A DNA stretch of 47,235 bases, taken from contig DJPO01000070.1 in the NCBI GenBank assembly GCA_002437405.1, forward strand, positions 1 through 47,235. Direction: 5' to 3'. This DNA comes from Opitutia bacterium UBA6410 (GTDB lineage: Bacteria > Verrucomicrobiota > Verrucomicrobiia > Opitutales > Intestinicryptomonadaceae). The translations under genes were made by a program, and so were the position numbers. Position 1 is the stretch's first letter, and each line of letters begins with the position of its first letter. The notes beneath the pieces are model-generated. The model was given only the letters and a program-made list of their open reading frames with translations, was not told the origin of the DNA and did no database searches. Positions 17,552 to 25,701 of the stretch are shown here, one piece after another.

Positions 17552-19498
17552 ATGGAAATGGATTTTCGCAAGACGCGGCGGGCGGCGATTACGCTTAGAC
17601 TTTTTATATATACGGCGGTGCTGTCGATTCTGCCGTCGGGGATAACCGCGTACTTTGCCTACACCGAAGCCAAGCGCGACATCATCGACGAAAAAGTCGC
17701 CGACATAAAGCAGATTTCCAAACTGCGAATGGAGTCGGTTACCGACAAGCTCGTCGGGCTGAAGGATTTTGCCGTCAACCTGACGAACTCAAAAGTCGTG
17801 GGGCGCGCGGTTGAGCGCGGCGAATACGAACAGTTTACGGAACACTTTTTCGAGCGCATACAAAGGGGCGGATTCGTATCGGTCGCGCTTCTGGGCGCGG
17901 ACGGGAAGCTGCTTGCGGCAACCGACCCCGCCGCCGCCGCGTTCTACACGCGCACCCAGTGGCGCAACACCCTTGCGGGGACGGTCTTTGCCAAAATTTC
18001 GGAGGGCGGGCAGTTCGCGGTTTCCGACCTTACCGTCGATACGCCGACGGGGGAAAAGGGAATCGTTTTCGCAGTCCCCGTGAAAAACGCAAACGGCAAG
18101 ACCACCGCAGTGCTCGAGCTCTTCCCCGATTTGGCGAAACTGCGCGACGGCGTTGCGGCTGAGGCGAAAAACTTCAAGTCCGCCGAGCTTTTCATCTGCT
18201 CGTATATCGACAATTCCCCGTTCATAATTGCGGGCGCGAACGCGGACGGGGCGGTCGAACCCGCATTTATGGGCGTGCTGGCAAAAACCCTCGAAGGCGC
18301 GAAAATCTCTCCCGACTACAAGGACTCGGGCTACAGCCTCGCCCGCGACTACCGCGGCGCGACGGTCGTCGCCGCGTGGGACTACATTCCCCTGCTCGAC
18401 TGGTACGTCATAATGAAAACCGACCTCGACGAAGTCCTCGTCGGAATCCGCCACCTGCGCACGGGGCTTACAACCGCGTTCGCGATTGTCGCGCTCGTCT
18501 CGCTTTTGGTGTGCGCGGTTTTCTCGAAGATTTTCACTATGCCCGTGCGCGCGCTTTTAAAGAGGATTCCCTCGTACTCCGCCGCCGACACGCTCTGGGA
18601 CGCCCCGAAATCCGAGCCGCAGGTGCTCGCGCTTTCAATCGACTCGATGAAGGACGCCATCGGCAACATCTCCGCAAAGACAAACGCTGGCGCGGCGGAA
18701 ATTCTGGAGTCCTCCGAAAGGCTCGCGCTCGACACGTCCGCGCGGGCGGAAATCAGCAGGCGCATGGAAAATTCGTCGGAGAAAATCATACTGCACTCGC
18801 GCAAGATTTCCGAGGAGTCGGTGAACCTCGAACACAGCGTCGAGCACGTTGACGGCGTGGCGGAAATTTCGGTGCGTCAGGCGGAGGCGGCTCTCGAGGG
18901 CATCGGGAAAATGAACTCTATGATGTCCGAGCTCGAGGCATGCGCGGGCGACTTCAGCAACTCGCTCTCGGAAATCTTCGCGGCGGGGCGCAAAATCGGG
19001 GAAATCGTGGGCGCAATGACCCAGCTTGCCGACAGGGCTAACCTGCTGTCGCTCAACGCCTCGATTGAGGCGAAAAAGGCGGGCGCGGACGGCTCGGGCT
19101 TCGCGGTTGTCGCCGACAGACTCAGAAAGCTCGCCGACCAGACTTCCACTTCCACGCTCGAAATCGAAAACATCGTGCGCACCATTTCCGAACTCTCCGA
19201 AACGGGCGCGAAAAAAGTCGGAGACTTCAACGCGAATTTCGCCGACGTATCGGCGCAGACAAAGAGCGTGAGCGACACGCTCTCGGAGATAATCCAGCGC
19301 ATTCAGGCGATTCCCCCGAGGCTCGTTCTGCTGCTTGACGGCATACGCACGCAAAGCGGCGAGAGCCGCGAAATCGGAACATTCGCGCGCCGTCTAAAAA
19401 AGGCTGCGGAAGAGGAGTCGAAGCTGATAGAGTCGGCGAGGCAGATTGCCGAAAACCTGTCGAAAACGGCATCGAACCTGCGCCGCAACAGATTTTGA
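17552..19498 (+). CDS. Methyl-accepting chemotaxis protein-like sensor
   Basis: This 648-residue protein has two membrane spans (about 12-34 and 304-326) bracketing a roughly 270-residue periplasmic region. That region has dCache-like features (DLTVDTPTGEKG, VFAVPVKNANGKTTAVLEL). The cytoplasmic part is helical, with the signalling hairpin tip at about 482-520 (LADRANLLSLNASIEA, GFAVVAD). The tip departs from the common QTNLLALNAAIEAARAGE form, carrying Ala-Asp-Arg in place of the usual residues and lysines after IEA. No clear HAMP domain follows the second span. No che genes are in the window, so it could serve chemotaxis or another CheA-type pathway. The start is the ATG after a distant GGGGA. 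It is divergent from gpmI. Confidence 0.85.
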   Translation: MEMDFRKTRRAAITLRLFIYTAVLSILPSGITAYFAYTEAKRDIIDEKVADIKQISKLRMESVTDKLVGLKDFAVNLTNSKVVGRAVERGEYEQFTEHFFERIQRGGFVSVALLGADGKLLAATDPAAAAFYTRTQWRNTLAGTVFAKISEGGQFAVSDLTVDTPTGEKGIVFAVPVKNANGKTTAVLELFPDLAKLRDGVAAEAKNFKSAELFICSYIDNSPFIIAGANADGAVEPAFMGVLAKTLEGAKISPDYKDSGYSLARDYRGATVVAAWDYIPLLDWYVIMKTDLDEVLVGIRHLRTGLTTAFAIVALVSLLVCAVFSKIFTMPVRALLKRIPSYSAADTLWDAPKSEPQVLALSIDSMKDAIGNISAKTNAGAAEILESSERLALDTSARAEISRRMENSSEKIILHSRKISEESVNLEHSVEHVDGVAEISVRQAEAALEGIGKMNSMMSELEACAGDFSNSLSEIFAAGRKIGEIVGAMTQLADRANLLSLNASIEAKKAGADGSGFAVVADRLRKLADQTSTSTLEIENIVRTISELSETGAKKVGDFNANFADVSAQTKSVSDTLSEIIQRIQAIPPRLVLLLDGIRTQSGESREIGTFARRLKKAAEEESKLIESARQIAENLSKTASNLRRNRF

Positions 19499-19655
19499 TG
19501 TTTTTTATTTTTTTTGACCGTAAGCAACCGCACAATCCGCGCGGAGAATTGCGCCGACCAAAGCGAAAACCAATTCATACCGAAATTGCGCCGCAACCCA
19601 TAGTGCACGCCACTCGCCCGTCCATATCACTTGTTATCCGCACCCGCGGGAAAAA

Positions 19656-20315
19656 TTACGACAACTTCGGCTGAATGTAGTCGCAAACTTCAACACCACG
19701 CTCGGCGAATTCCCCTTCGATTTTTTCCAGAATACCCGTATGCGGGAATGCGCATATTGAAAGATATTCCGACACACCGCGCCTCATTATCCGCAAAAAT
19801 GCAACTCTGCCGCTACGGCGCACGCGCTCTATGTACAAGTCGGAATACGGAGCTTTGAATTTCGCGAATTTGCGGATTATCCGAATGCCAACGGATACGG
19901 AGTTTTCGCCGAACTCCAAATAGCCGAAGGGCGAATTCGCACTAAATTTTGAAACCGCACCGCCGTCGTCGCAAACGGAAAAGGCGATTGCAAAAATCCC
20001 CCTGCGCGGATTGGTGAGCAGGTTGCAAATAAAACGAATCAAATTGAAAAATACCGTAGCGAGAATCGGGAAAGCCGACATCAAAAGCCAGCCGAATTGC
20101 TCGAAAACGTACAAATCCCGAATCTCCCCGAAATACCCCCTTTGGATATATACCGAAAACAGCGTATAAACATTCGCAAAAATAAAAAACGCCCCGAGAA
20201 ACACGCAACTGCGCACAACCGACGAAAAAATTTTAAAGTATTTTTCCGCAAGAATTGTAATAACCAGCGGAATAAGAACCAAACTAACGACTGCGTATAA
20301 TTCGGAATCAAACAT
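19656..20315 (-). CDS. Hypothetical membrane protein
   Basis: This 219-residue protein is not recognised. Three hydrophobic segments at about 5-23, 34-56 and 73-99 are followed by a roughly 115-residue soluble domain with basic and aromatic residues (VRIIRKFAKFK-type composition). The frame is open up to 20417, but that extension would run through the terminator of the upstream PEP-CTERM gene. The ATG at 20315 is therefore the better start. No partner genes suggest a function. Confidence 0.6.
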   Translation of the reverse strand: MFDSELYAVVSLVLIPLVITILAEKYFKIFSSVVRSCVFLGAFFIFANVYTLFSVYIQRGYFGEIRDLYVFEQFGWLLMSAFPILATVFFNLIRFICNLLTNPRRGIFAIAFSVCDDGGAVSKFSANSPFGYLEFGENSVSVGIRIIRKFAKFKAPYSDLYIERVRRSGRVAFLRIMRRGVSEYLSICAFPHTGILEKIEGEFAERGVEVCDYIQPKLS

Positions 20316-20370
20316 ATCTTTTTTTTTGACGACAATCCCCGCCGCCGTCAATTCTTTTATATTGGGGCAC

Positions 20371-20400
20371 AAAAAAAGCCGCCGAGATTTTCGGCGGCTT
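20371..20400 (-). terminator. Intrinsic terminator of the PEP-CTERM gene
   Basis: On the minus strand a 9-bp stem (AGCCGCCGA with TCGGCGGCT, plus coordinates 20391-20399 and 20377-20385) with a 5-nt loop is followed by seven T. It begins about 20 nt after the stop codon of the gene at 20420-21733 and is a textbook Rho-independent terminator. Confidence 0.9.
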
Positions 20401-20419
20401 CGGGAAGTAAAAAACATCG

Positions 20420-21733
20420 CTACTTGCGGCGGCGGATTACGGCGAACGCCAGTGCCAGCGCGCCGAGAATTGCCGCAACCGTCGCGGGTTCGGGGACTGC
20501 GCCCGCAAGCGTCATCGTGAGCTTCGAACCGTCGAAGAGGTAGGCGTATTTGCCGTAGGATTCGTCTTCAAAGACAAAGTTCGTGTTGCCGAGTGTAGTC
20601 GAACCCGTCGCGCTTACGATGTCGAAAACCAGTTTGCCGTCGGCGGAAGCTTCGAGGGCGTCGCTGATTACGATGTCGTCGAACGTGAAGGAGAAGACGA
20701 GCTCGCCCGTTCCCGATGTCGTGAAGTCGCCCGCAATCGAGATGCTATCGCAAGTACCGTCGCCCAAGTTGAGCGAGATTTTGCCGCCCGACCACGCGAG
20801 CGAGGACATCGCCAAAACGTCGCCCGCCGAGAGGTTTTTAATGGACGAGATTTCTCCGCCGAGCAGCTCGACCGCCCCCGCGTTGCCCGCGATTTCCAGC
20901 GCGCCGTTTTTCACGACTGTCTTGGAAACGTTGAAGTCGGAATTGGTGAACTTCTGGGTTGCGGTGGAGTCCACGGTAAGCTCGATACTTGCGCCTTCGG
21001 CGATGACGGATTTCGCGTTCGAAGTATATTCGGAAGCGTTGCCGCCCGTGAGTTTTATTTTCAGCGCGCCCTTGCCTTCCGCGGCAATCGTGCCGCTGCC
21101 GACAACCCCGCCGAGCTGAGCGTAGCTGTTCGCCTTGTCGGTCTTGAATGTGGAATTCGCGCCGATTTTGAATTCGTTGCGAACGAGGAAGCGCGGGTTG
21201 GCTTCGCTGCCGCCGCCGTTCCAACCGAACGCCACGGTAGTTCCGCCAGACCACGAATTGCGCTCGGCAATTTCCGCGTTGTCCGCGTAGACATTTGCAT
21301 TGAGCAAATAGTCGACCGCGCGATAATCGACTTTTTTGTCAAAGCTCGAAAAGAGCAACTTGCCCGTTCCGTCCGATTTTTGGACATTCACCGAGCCGAA
21401 GCAAAATTGGGAATAAGCTTCCAAATTTATTTTCGTGGTGAAATTTTCGGCGTTGATCGTCCCGCCCGTAAATGTTTTCTGGGTGTAGGAGGACATACCC
21501 CAAACAACGTCCTTTAGGTAAACGTCGTTTTCAAGTACTATATTATTACTGGACACCTCAAAATAAACCGAACTTCCAGAGGTCGGCAGACCGTTGGGCG
21601 TCCAGTTGCTTTCGTTGTTCCACTTGTAGTCTGAGTCCGAAGCGGGGCTCCAAGTGAAGTCGTACGTTTGCGCCCCTGCGGAAACCGCAGAGAACGCCGC
21701 GATTGCGTAGATGTAGTTTATATATTTTTTCAT
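20420..21733 (-). CDS. PEP-CTERM surface protein with autotransporter-like beta-rich passenger
   Basis: This 437-residue exported protein has a Sec signal peptide (residues 1 to about 21, ending SAGA-Q). The passenger is low in charge and rich in Gly, Ser, Asn and Thr, and looks like a beta-helix (for example GGEISSIKNLSAGD, SIAGDFTTSGTG). The C terminus is a complete PEP-CTERM sorting signal: VPEP at 413-416, a hydrophobic helix, then RRRK. Such proteins are expected to be processed by an exosortase, which is not encoded here, and exported to the surface or extracellular matrix. Transcription ends at the terminator at 20371-20400. A 13-bp G/C homopolymer lies 31 bp upstream of the start. Proteins of this type are often present in many paralogues. 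Confidence 0.88.
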   Translation of the reverse strand: MKKYINYIYAIAAFSAVSAGAQTYDFTWSPASDSDYKWNNESNWTPNGLPTSGSSVYFEVSSNNIVLENDVYLKDVVWGMSSYTQKTFTGGTINAENFTTKINLEAYSQFCFGSVNVQKSDGTGKLLFSSFDKKVDYRAVDYLLNANVYADNAEIAERNSWSGGTTVAFGWNGGGSEANPRFLVRNEFKIGANSTFKTDKANSYAQLGGVVGSGTIAAEGKGALKIKLTGGNASEYTSNAKSVIAEGASIELTVDSTATQKFTNSDFNVSKTVVKNGALEIAGNAGAVELLGGEISSIKNLSAGDVLAMSSLAWSGGKISLNLGDGTCDSISIAGDFTTSGTGELVFSFTFDDIVISDALEASADGKLVFDIVSATGSTTLGNTNFVFEDESYGKYAYLFDGSKLTMTLAGAVPEPATVAAILGALALAFAVIRRRK

Positions 21734-21757
21734 AATGAACCCTGAAAAATTTGCGCG

Positions 21758-21783
21758 ATTCTACCCCCCCCCCCCCAAGGCAA
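21758..21783 (-). promoter_or_regulatory. Candidate phase-variable promoter with a 13-bp poly(G) spacer
   Basis: On the coding (minus) strand the order is TTGCCT (plus 21778-21783, 4/6 to a -35 box), one T, thirteen G (plus 21764-21776), then TAGAAT (plus 21758-21763, 5/6 to a -10 box). The start codon is 25 nt further on. The spacer is 14 nt at the present tract length, and 16 G would give the optimal 17. The homopolymer is directly visible; promoter function and length variation are inferred. Confidence 0.5.
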
Positions 21784-21974
21784 GAAAAAATTTCGGCGAT
21801 TTCGCGGTTTTGTCAATTTAGTACAACTTAACGCAAATATAATTCAAATTCCGTTTTTTATCCTTAAATATCAGCAAATTAACTCCATCAAAAAATCCGC
21901 CCGATTCCCCGCCCCGAAAAACAAAAAATGCGGATTTCGGGAACATTTTTATTTCCAAAATTTCAAAAAAAAAG

Positions 21975-22015
21975 TTGACAGTGGGGAGAAGTGGGTAAGA
22001 ATGGCAGAAAATGGC
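21975..22015 (+). promoter_or_regulatory. mraZ promoter with four-box MraZ operator
   Basis: A perfect -35 TTGACA (21975-21980) is followed by a 16-nt spacer and AAGAAT (21997-22002, 4/6). Over it lie four pentamers at exact 10-bp intervals: GTGGG 21981, GTGGG 21991, ATGGC 22001, ATGGC 22011, each separated by 5 nt rich in A/G. MraZ of Escherichia coli binds TGGG-type direct repeats with 5-nt spacers on its own promoter, so this is almost certainly the autoregulatory operator of the division cluster. Confidence 0.8.
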
Positions 22016-22029
22016 GAAAAGATAAAAAT

Positions 22030-22491
22030 ATGTCCGAAGTCTCTACAGAACCGAATTTCTACGCGGGCGAGTTTTCCAAACAGCTCGACGAGAAGCGGCG
22101 TGTGACCATACCCGCAAAATGGCGGTTCAAGGGGGACGAAGCGGAAAATTCATATCTGGCAATACCCACGACTTACGGATCGATTTCGGTAATGCCGCCG
22201 CAAATGATAGCCGATTTGCATTCCAAAATTTCGAAAATCAGCATGGCAAATCCCGCCAAGCGCAAGGCTCTCTCGAAGTTCCTGAGCAAAAGCTGCACGT
22301 TCGGTTGCGACAAGCAGGGCAGAATAATGCTCGGCGAAAGCATACTCTCGCACGTGGGAATCGACAGGGATGTTGCGCTCGTGGGAATGGGCGCGACTTT
22401 CGAAATCTGGGATCCCCGAACCCGCGCAAAGTGGCTCGGGGAAAGCACCGAACAGGACGAGGTCGCCCTGCTCGAGGAACTCGGCCTATAA
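22030..22491 (+). CDS. mraZ: Transcriptional regulator MraZ
   Basis: This 153-residue protein contains two SpoVT/AbrB-like halves, each with a DxxxR signature: D20-EKR-R24 (then VTIPAKW) and D94-KQG-R98. It forms ring-shaped oligomers that bind repeated TGG boxes and autoregulate the division and cell wall cluster. The frame is open to 21991, but that would start within the operator and promoter. The ATG at 22030 is chosen because it lies downstream of them and matches the family N terminus. It is the first gene of the dcw cluster. Confidence 0.95.
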   Translation: MSEVSTEPNFYAGEFSKQLDEKRRVTIPAKWRFKGDEAENSYLAIPTTYGSISVMPPQMIADLHSKISKISMANPAKRKALSKFLSKSCTFGCDKQGRIMLGESILSHVGIDRDVALVGMGATFEIWDPRTRAKWLGESTEQDEVALLEELGL

Positions 22492-22502
22492 CCGAAAATT
22501 TT

Positions 22503-22622
22503 ATGAACGCCGCAACAAAAGCCCGCGAACAACACGCTTCCGAGAAAGCCCGCCCAACCGCGGGGCGGCCGAACACCTTTCATATTACCGAACAAAAACA
22601 AAATGTCCAACCCCCCATTTGA
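22503..22622 (+). CDS. Possible 39-residue ORF between mraZ and rsmH
   Basis: An ATG 11 nt after the mraZ stop opens a 39-codon frame that overlaps the rsmH start by 20 nt. The product would be hydrophilic and basic (AREQHASEKARPTAGR) without recognisable features. Position and spacing are compatible with an operon gene, but the overlap with rsmH and its small size make it uncertain. It could also be simply a 110-bp leader of rsmH. Confidence 0.2.
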   Translation: MNAATKAREQHASEKARPTAGRPNTFHITEQKQNVQPPI

Positions 22623-23556
22623 CAGCCTGATAAAAACCGCAGAGCGTCGCGGGCACTACCCCGTGATGCTCAAGGAGGCTGTCGAAATTTTGTCGCCCGC
22701 AGACGGGCTGGAGTACTTGGACTGCACGTTCGGGGGCGGCGGGCACACGCGCGCGATACTCGAATCCGCGAACTGCCGACTCACCGCAATAGACCGCGAC
22801 CCCGCCGCGATTTCCCGCGCCGAAGAGGTAAAAAAAGAGTTCCCCGACCGCTTCAAATTCGTGTCGGCGAATTTTTCGGAAATTTGCAACCTACAAACCG
22901 ACGGGGGATACGCCGGAATCTTCTTCGACTTCGGCGTATCCTCATTCCAGCTCGACCAGTCGGAGCGCGGGTTTTCGTTTATGCGCGACGGCGCGCTCGA
23001 CATGCGAATGAACCCCTCGGCGGGCTACACCGCGCTCGAGCTAATCGAGTCGCTCTCGGAGTACGAGCTTGGGAAAATCCTGCGCGAATACGGCGAAGAG
23101 CCGCGCTTTATGAAAATCGCCCGAGCCGTAAAGGCAGCCGCCGACGCGCGCGCGATTTCCACCACCCGCGAGCTTGCGGAAGTGGTCGCCAAAGCCGCGC
23201 CCGCCTCCCCGCGCGAGAAAATCCACCCCGCGACCCGCACGTTTCAGGCGTTGAGAATCGCCGTAAACGACGAGCTCGGCGAAATCGAGCGCGCCCTGCC
23301 CGCGGCGTTCGGGCTGCTCGCAAAGGGCGGAGTGATGGCTGCGATAAGCTTCCATTCCCTCGAAGACAGAATCGTCAAAAAATTTTTCAAGAAAGTCGCG
23401 GGACTTCCGCAGGACAGGTTCGACCACTCCTTCGTTCAGGACAGGGTGAAGCTCGCGACCCTCATCACCCGCAAGCCGATTTTGCCCTCGGACGCCGAAA
23501 TTTCCGAAAACCCCAGAAGCCGCAGCGCAAAGCTCCGCGCCGTAAAGAAAGACTGA
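22603..23556 (+). CDS. rsmH: 16S rRNA (cytosine(1402)-N(4))-methyltransferase
   Basis: This 317-residue SAM-dependent methyltransferase (formerly MraW) modifies C1402 in the ribosomal decoding centre. The SAM loop is DCTFGGGGHTRAIL (40-53). Also present are the family segments DFGVSSFQLD, HPATRTFQALRI and ISFHSLEDRIVK. Its place directly after mraZ is the canonical dcw order. It is followed after 3 nt by ftsL. Confidence 0.96.
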   Translation: MSNPPFDSLIKTAERRGHYPVMLKEAVEILSPADGLEYLDCTFGGGGHTRAILESANCRLTAIDRDPAAISRAEEVKKEFPDRFKFVSANFSEICNLQTDGGYAGIFFDFGVSSFQLDQSERGFSFMRDGALDMRMNPSAGYTALELIESLSEYELGKILREYGEEPRFMKIARAVKAAADARAISTTRELAEVVAKAAPASPREKIHPATRTFQALRIAVNDELGEIERALPAAFGLLAKGGVMAAISFHSLEDRIVKKFFKKVAGLPQDRFDHSFVQDRVKLATLITRKPILPSDAEISENPRSRSAKLRAVKKD

Positions 23557-23559
23557 ATC

Positions 23560-23919
23560 ATGAGCGAAACATCGACCGAAAAGAAAATAATCACAACCCT
23601 CGTGGTGCTGCTTGCGCTCACGGCGGGCACGGGCGCGTTCGCAATATCGCTGGAACGCCAGCAGAAAGTCGAAATCGCCAACGCAATCTCCTCCGACGAG
23701 CGGGAAATCGCGAGGCTGCGCCGCGACAACGAAGAGCTTTCGGTGAGAATCGCCAAGCAGGAAAGCCCCGCGTGCCTTTCGCTGCGCGCGGGCTCGCGCA
23801 TGACGCGCCCCGTCAACGGAGCTGTCGTGTGGGCATACGAAAATTTCGACGGCGGACGCGTGGAATTCAAGGGCAAGGGAGTGCTCTCGTTCAAAACTCC
23901 CGCGGACACTAAACGATGA
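23560..23919 (+). CDS. ftsL: Cell division protein FtsL-like
   Basis: This 119-residue bitopic protein has a short cytoplasmic N terminus, one span (about 9-29) and a periplasmic coiled coil with leucine heptads (about 35-68, EREIARLRRDNEELS). That is the FtsL architecture. FtsL sequence conservation is low, so the call rests on topology and on its position between rsmH and ftsI, whose start it overlaps by 4 nt (ATGA). The 50-residue tail after the coil, containing WAYENFDGG, is longer than in many FtsL proteins. Confidence 0.8.
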   Translation: MSETSTEKKIITTLVVLLALTAGTGAFAISLERQQKVEIANAISSDEREIARLRRDNEELSVRIAKQESPACLSLRAGSRMTRPVNGAVVWAYENFDGGRVEFKGKGVLSFKTPADTKR

Positions 23920-25697
23920 AACGCAGAAAACAGGCAACGGCGACTTCCATTTTCATATCCCCGAAACGCTTTGCGTTCGTCGCGTGCATCGTCGCGTTCA
24001 TGTTTTGCGCCGTCGCGGGACGCCTCTACTATCTGCACGTCGTCCGCAGCCCCGCGAGCGTTGCGGCGACAGACAAAGCCCGCAACCGCCTCGACGTAAT
24101 CAACGCCCGCAGGGGCGAAATCACCGACGCGCGCGGCAACATAATGGCGACAAGCCGCCCCGTAATCGACCTCGGGGTAGACCAAATAGCCTTCAAAAAC
24201 ACTCCCGAGAACGCCGAGAAACTCGCGAAAATCGCGCCGCTTCTTTCAATGACTCCGCAGGAGCTTTTGGCAAAGTGCGTCCCCGCGGACGGCTCGGCTC
24301 CGCGCCGCTGGGAAAAGCTCGCCGACTCCCTGCCCGAGCCCGTCTACGAAAGAATCCTCGAGCAGAAAATCAAGGGCATTTACGGCAACAGAAAATACGT
24401 TCGCACCTACCCGCTCGGCAGGCTCGCCTCGCACGCGGTTGGGTTCGTGAACCGCGAGTTCGCGCCCGTTTCGGGAATCGAGCGGCAGTTCGACTTCTAT
24501 ATGCGAGGGCAGAACGGCTGGATTGAAACCGAGCGCGACGGCAAACGCCGCGAGCAGCCGCAGTTCCGCGACCGCGTCGTAAACCCCGTGGACGGACTGA
24601 ACGTACAGCTTACAATCGACTCAATAATTCAGGAAATGGTGCAGCGGCAGCTTGCGAAAATCGCGCGCGAATACTCGCCCGAATTCGCCACAATCATAGT
24701 CAGCGACCCCTCCACGGGCTACATTCTCGCGATGGGCAGCTACCCCGATTTCGACCCCAACGACTACAACAAAGCCGCCCCCGACGCTCTCCGCAACCGC
24801 GCGATTTCCGACCAGTACGAACCGGGGTCTACCTTCAAAATCGTCCCCGTCTCCGCCGCGCTCAACGAAGGGCTTGTCGGCCCCGAAGACAAATTCGACT
24901 GCAACGCCCCGACGGCGACTTTCAGGGGAAAGGAACTGCGCCTGCCCAAGGAGGCGCACTCGATGGGTATCCTCTCCGTGCGCGACATCGTAAAAAAGAG
25001 CAGCAACAAGGGCTCGGCGAGGCTCGGTATGATGCTCGGCGAAAAGAACCTCTACGAATACGCCCGCGCATTCGGATACGGCGAAAAGACGGGCTTGGGG
25101 CTCGTCGGCGAAATCGGCGGGACGCTCCACAAAGTCTCGGAATGGGACGGTCTTACGATAACGCGCCTGCCGATGGGGCACGCCGTTGCGGCGACTCCCC
25201 TGCAGGTCCACTGCGCAATGAGCGTTATCGCAAATCAGGGAATTTACATGCAGCCCCAGCTCGTAAAGCGAGTATACGACAACGCGGGCGAGACGAAAAT
25301 CGCCTACCCACCCCGCGGCGTCCGTCGGGTCGTTTCCGCGAAAATCGCAGCCCTCATGGGCGAAATGCTCTCGGAGGTCGTGAGCGACACGGGCACGGCG
25401 CGCAGGGCGAAAGTCGGCGGCTTCAAGGTCGCGGGCAAGACGGGCACTTCGCAAAAGCTCGTCAACGGCGCGTACTCGAACAGGGTGCACGTCGGCTCGT
25501 TTACGGGGTTCTTCCCCGCGCAACGCCCGAGGCTCGTGATAACCGTAGTCGTGGACTCCCCCCATTTAAAGGGCGTCGGGTACGGCGGCATAGTCGCAGC
25601 CCCCGCCTTCCGCGAAATCGCCGAGCAGGCGGCAAAGTACCTCGGAATCCAAACCGACGAGGAGTTCGAAAAGAAAGTGGCTTGGAAAGGATTTTGA
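23916..25697 (+). CDS. ftsI: Division-specific penicillin-binding protein (PBP3)
   Basis: This 593-residue class B transpeptidase cross-links septal peptidoglycan together with FtsW. It has an N-terminal anchor (about 18-40) and a pedestal with RRGEITDARGN. The transpeptidase domain has S305-TFK, S362-SN and K508-TGT, and YEPGSTFK is textbook. It follows ftsL with a 4-nt overlap and precedes murE by 4 nt. No PASTA repeats are present at the C terminus. Confidence 0.96.
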   Translation: MKRRKQATATSIFISPKRFAFVACIVAFMFCAVAGRLYYLHVVRSPASVAATDKARNRLDVINARRGEITDARGNIMATSRPVIDLGVDQIAFKNTPENAEKLAKIAPLLSMTPQELLAKCVPADGSAPRRWEKLADSLPEPVYERILEQKIKGIYGNRKYVRTYPLGRLASHAVGFVNREFAPVSGIERQFDFYMRGQNGWIETERDGKRREQPQFRDRVVNPVDGLNVQLTIDSIIQEMVQRQLAKIAREYSPEFATIIVSDPSTGYILAMGSYPDFDPNDYNKAAPDALRNRAISDQYEPGSTFKIVPVSAALNEGLVGPEDKFDCNAPTATFRGKELRLPKEAHSMGILSVRDIVKKSSNKGSARLGMMLGEKNLYEYARAFGYGEKTGLGLVGEIGGTLHKVSEWDGLTITRLPMGHAVAATPLQVHCAMSVIANQGIYMQPQLVKRVYDNAGETKIAYPPRGVRRVVSAKIAALMGEMLSEVVSDTGTARRAKVGGFKVAGKTGTSQKLVNGAYSNRVHVGSFTGFFPAQRPRLVITVVVDSPHLKGVGYGGIVAAPAFREIAEQAAKYLGIQTDEEFEKKVAWKGF

Positions 25698-25701
25698 TTT
25701 T

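Noticed and set aside
21991..22029. An upstream GTG start for mraZ
   Set aside because: It would place the first 13 codons inside the operator and promoter and give an N terminus unlike the family.
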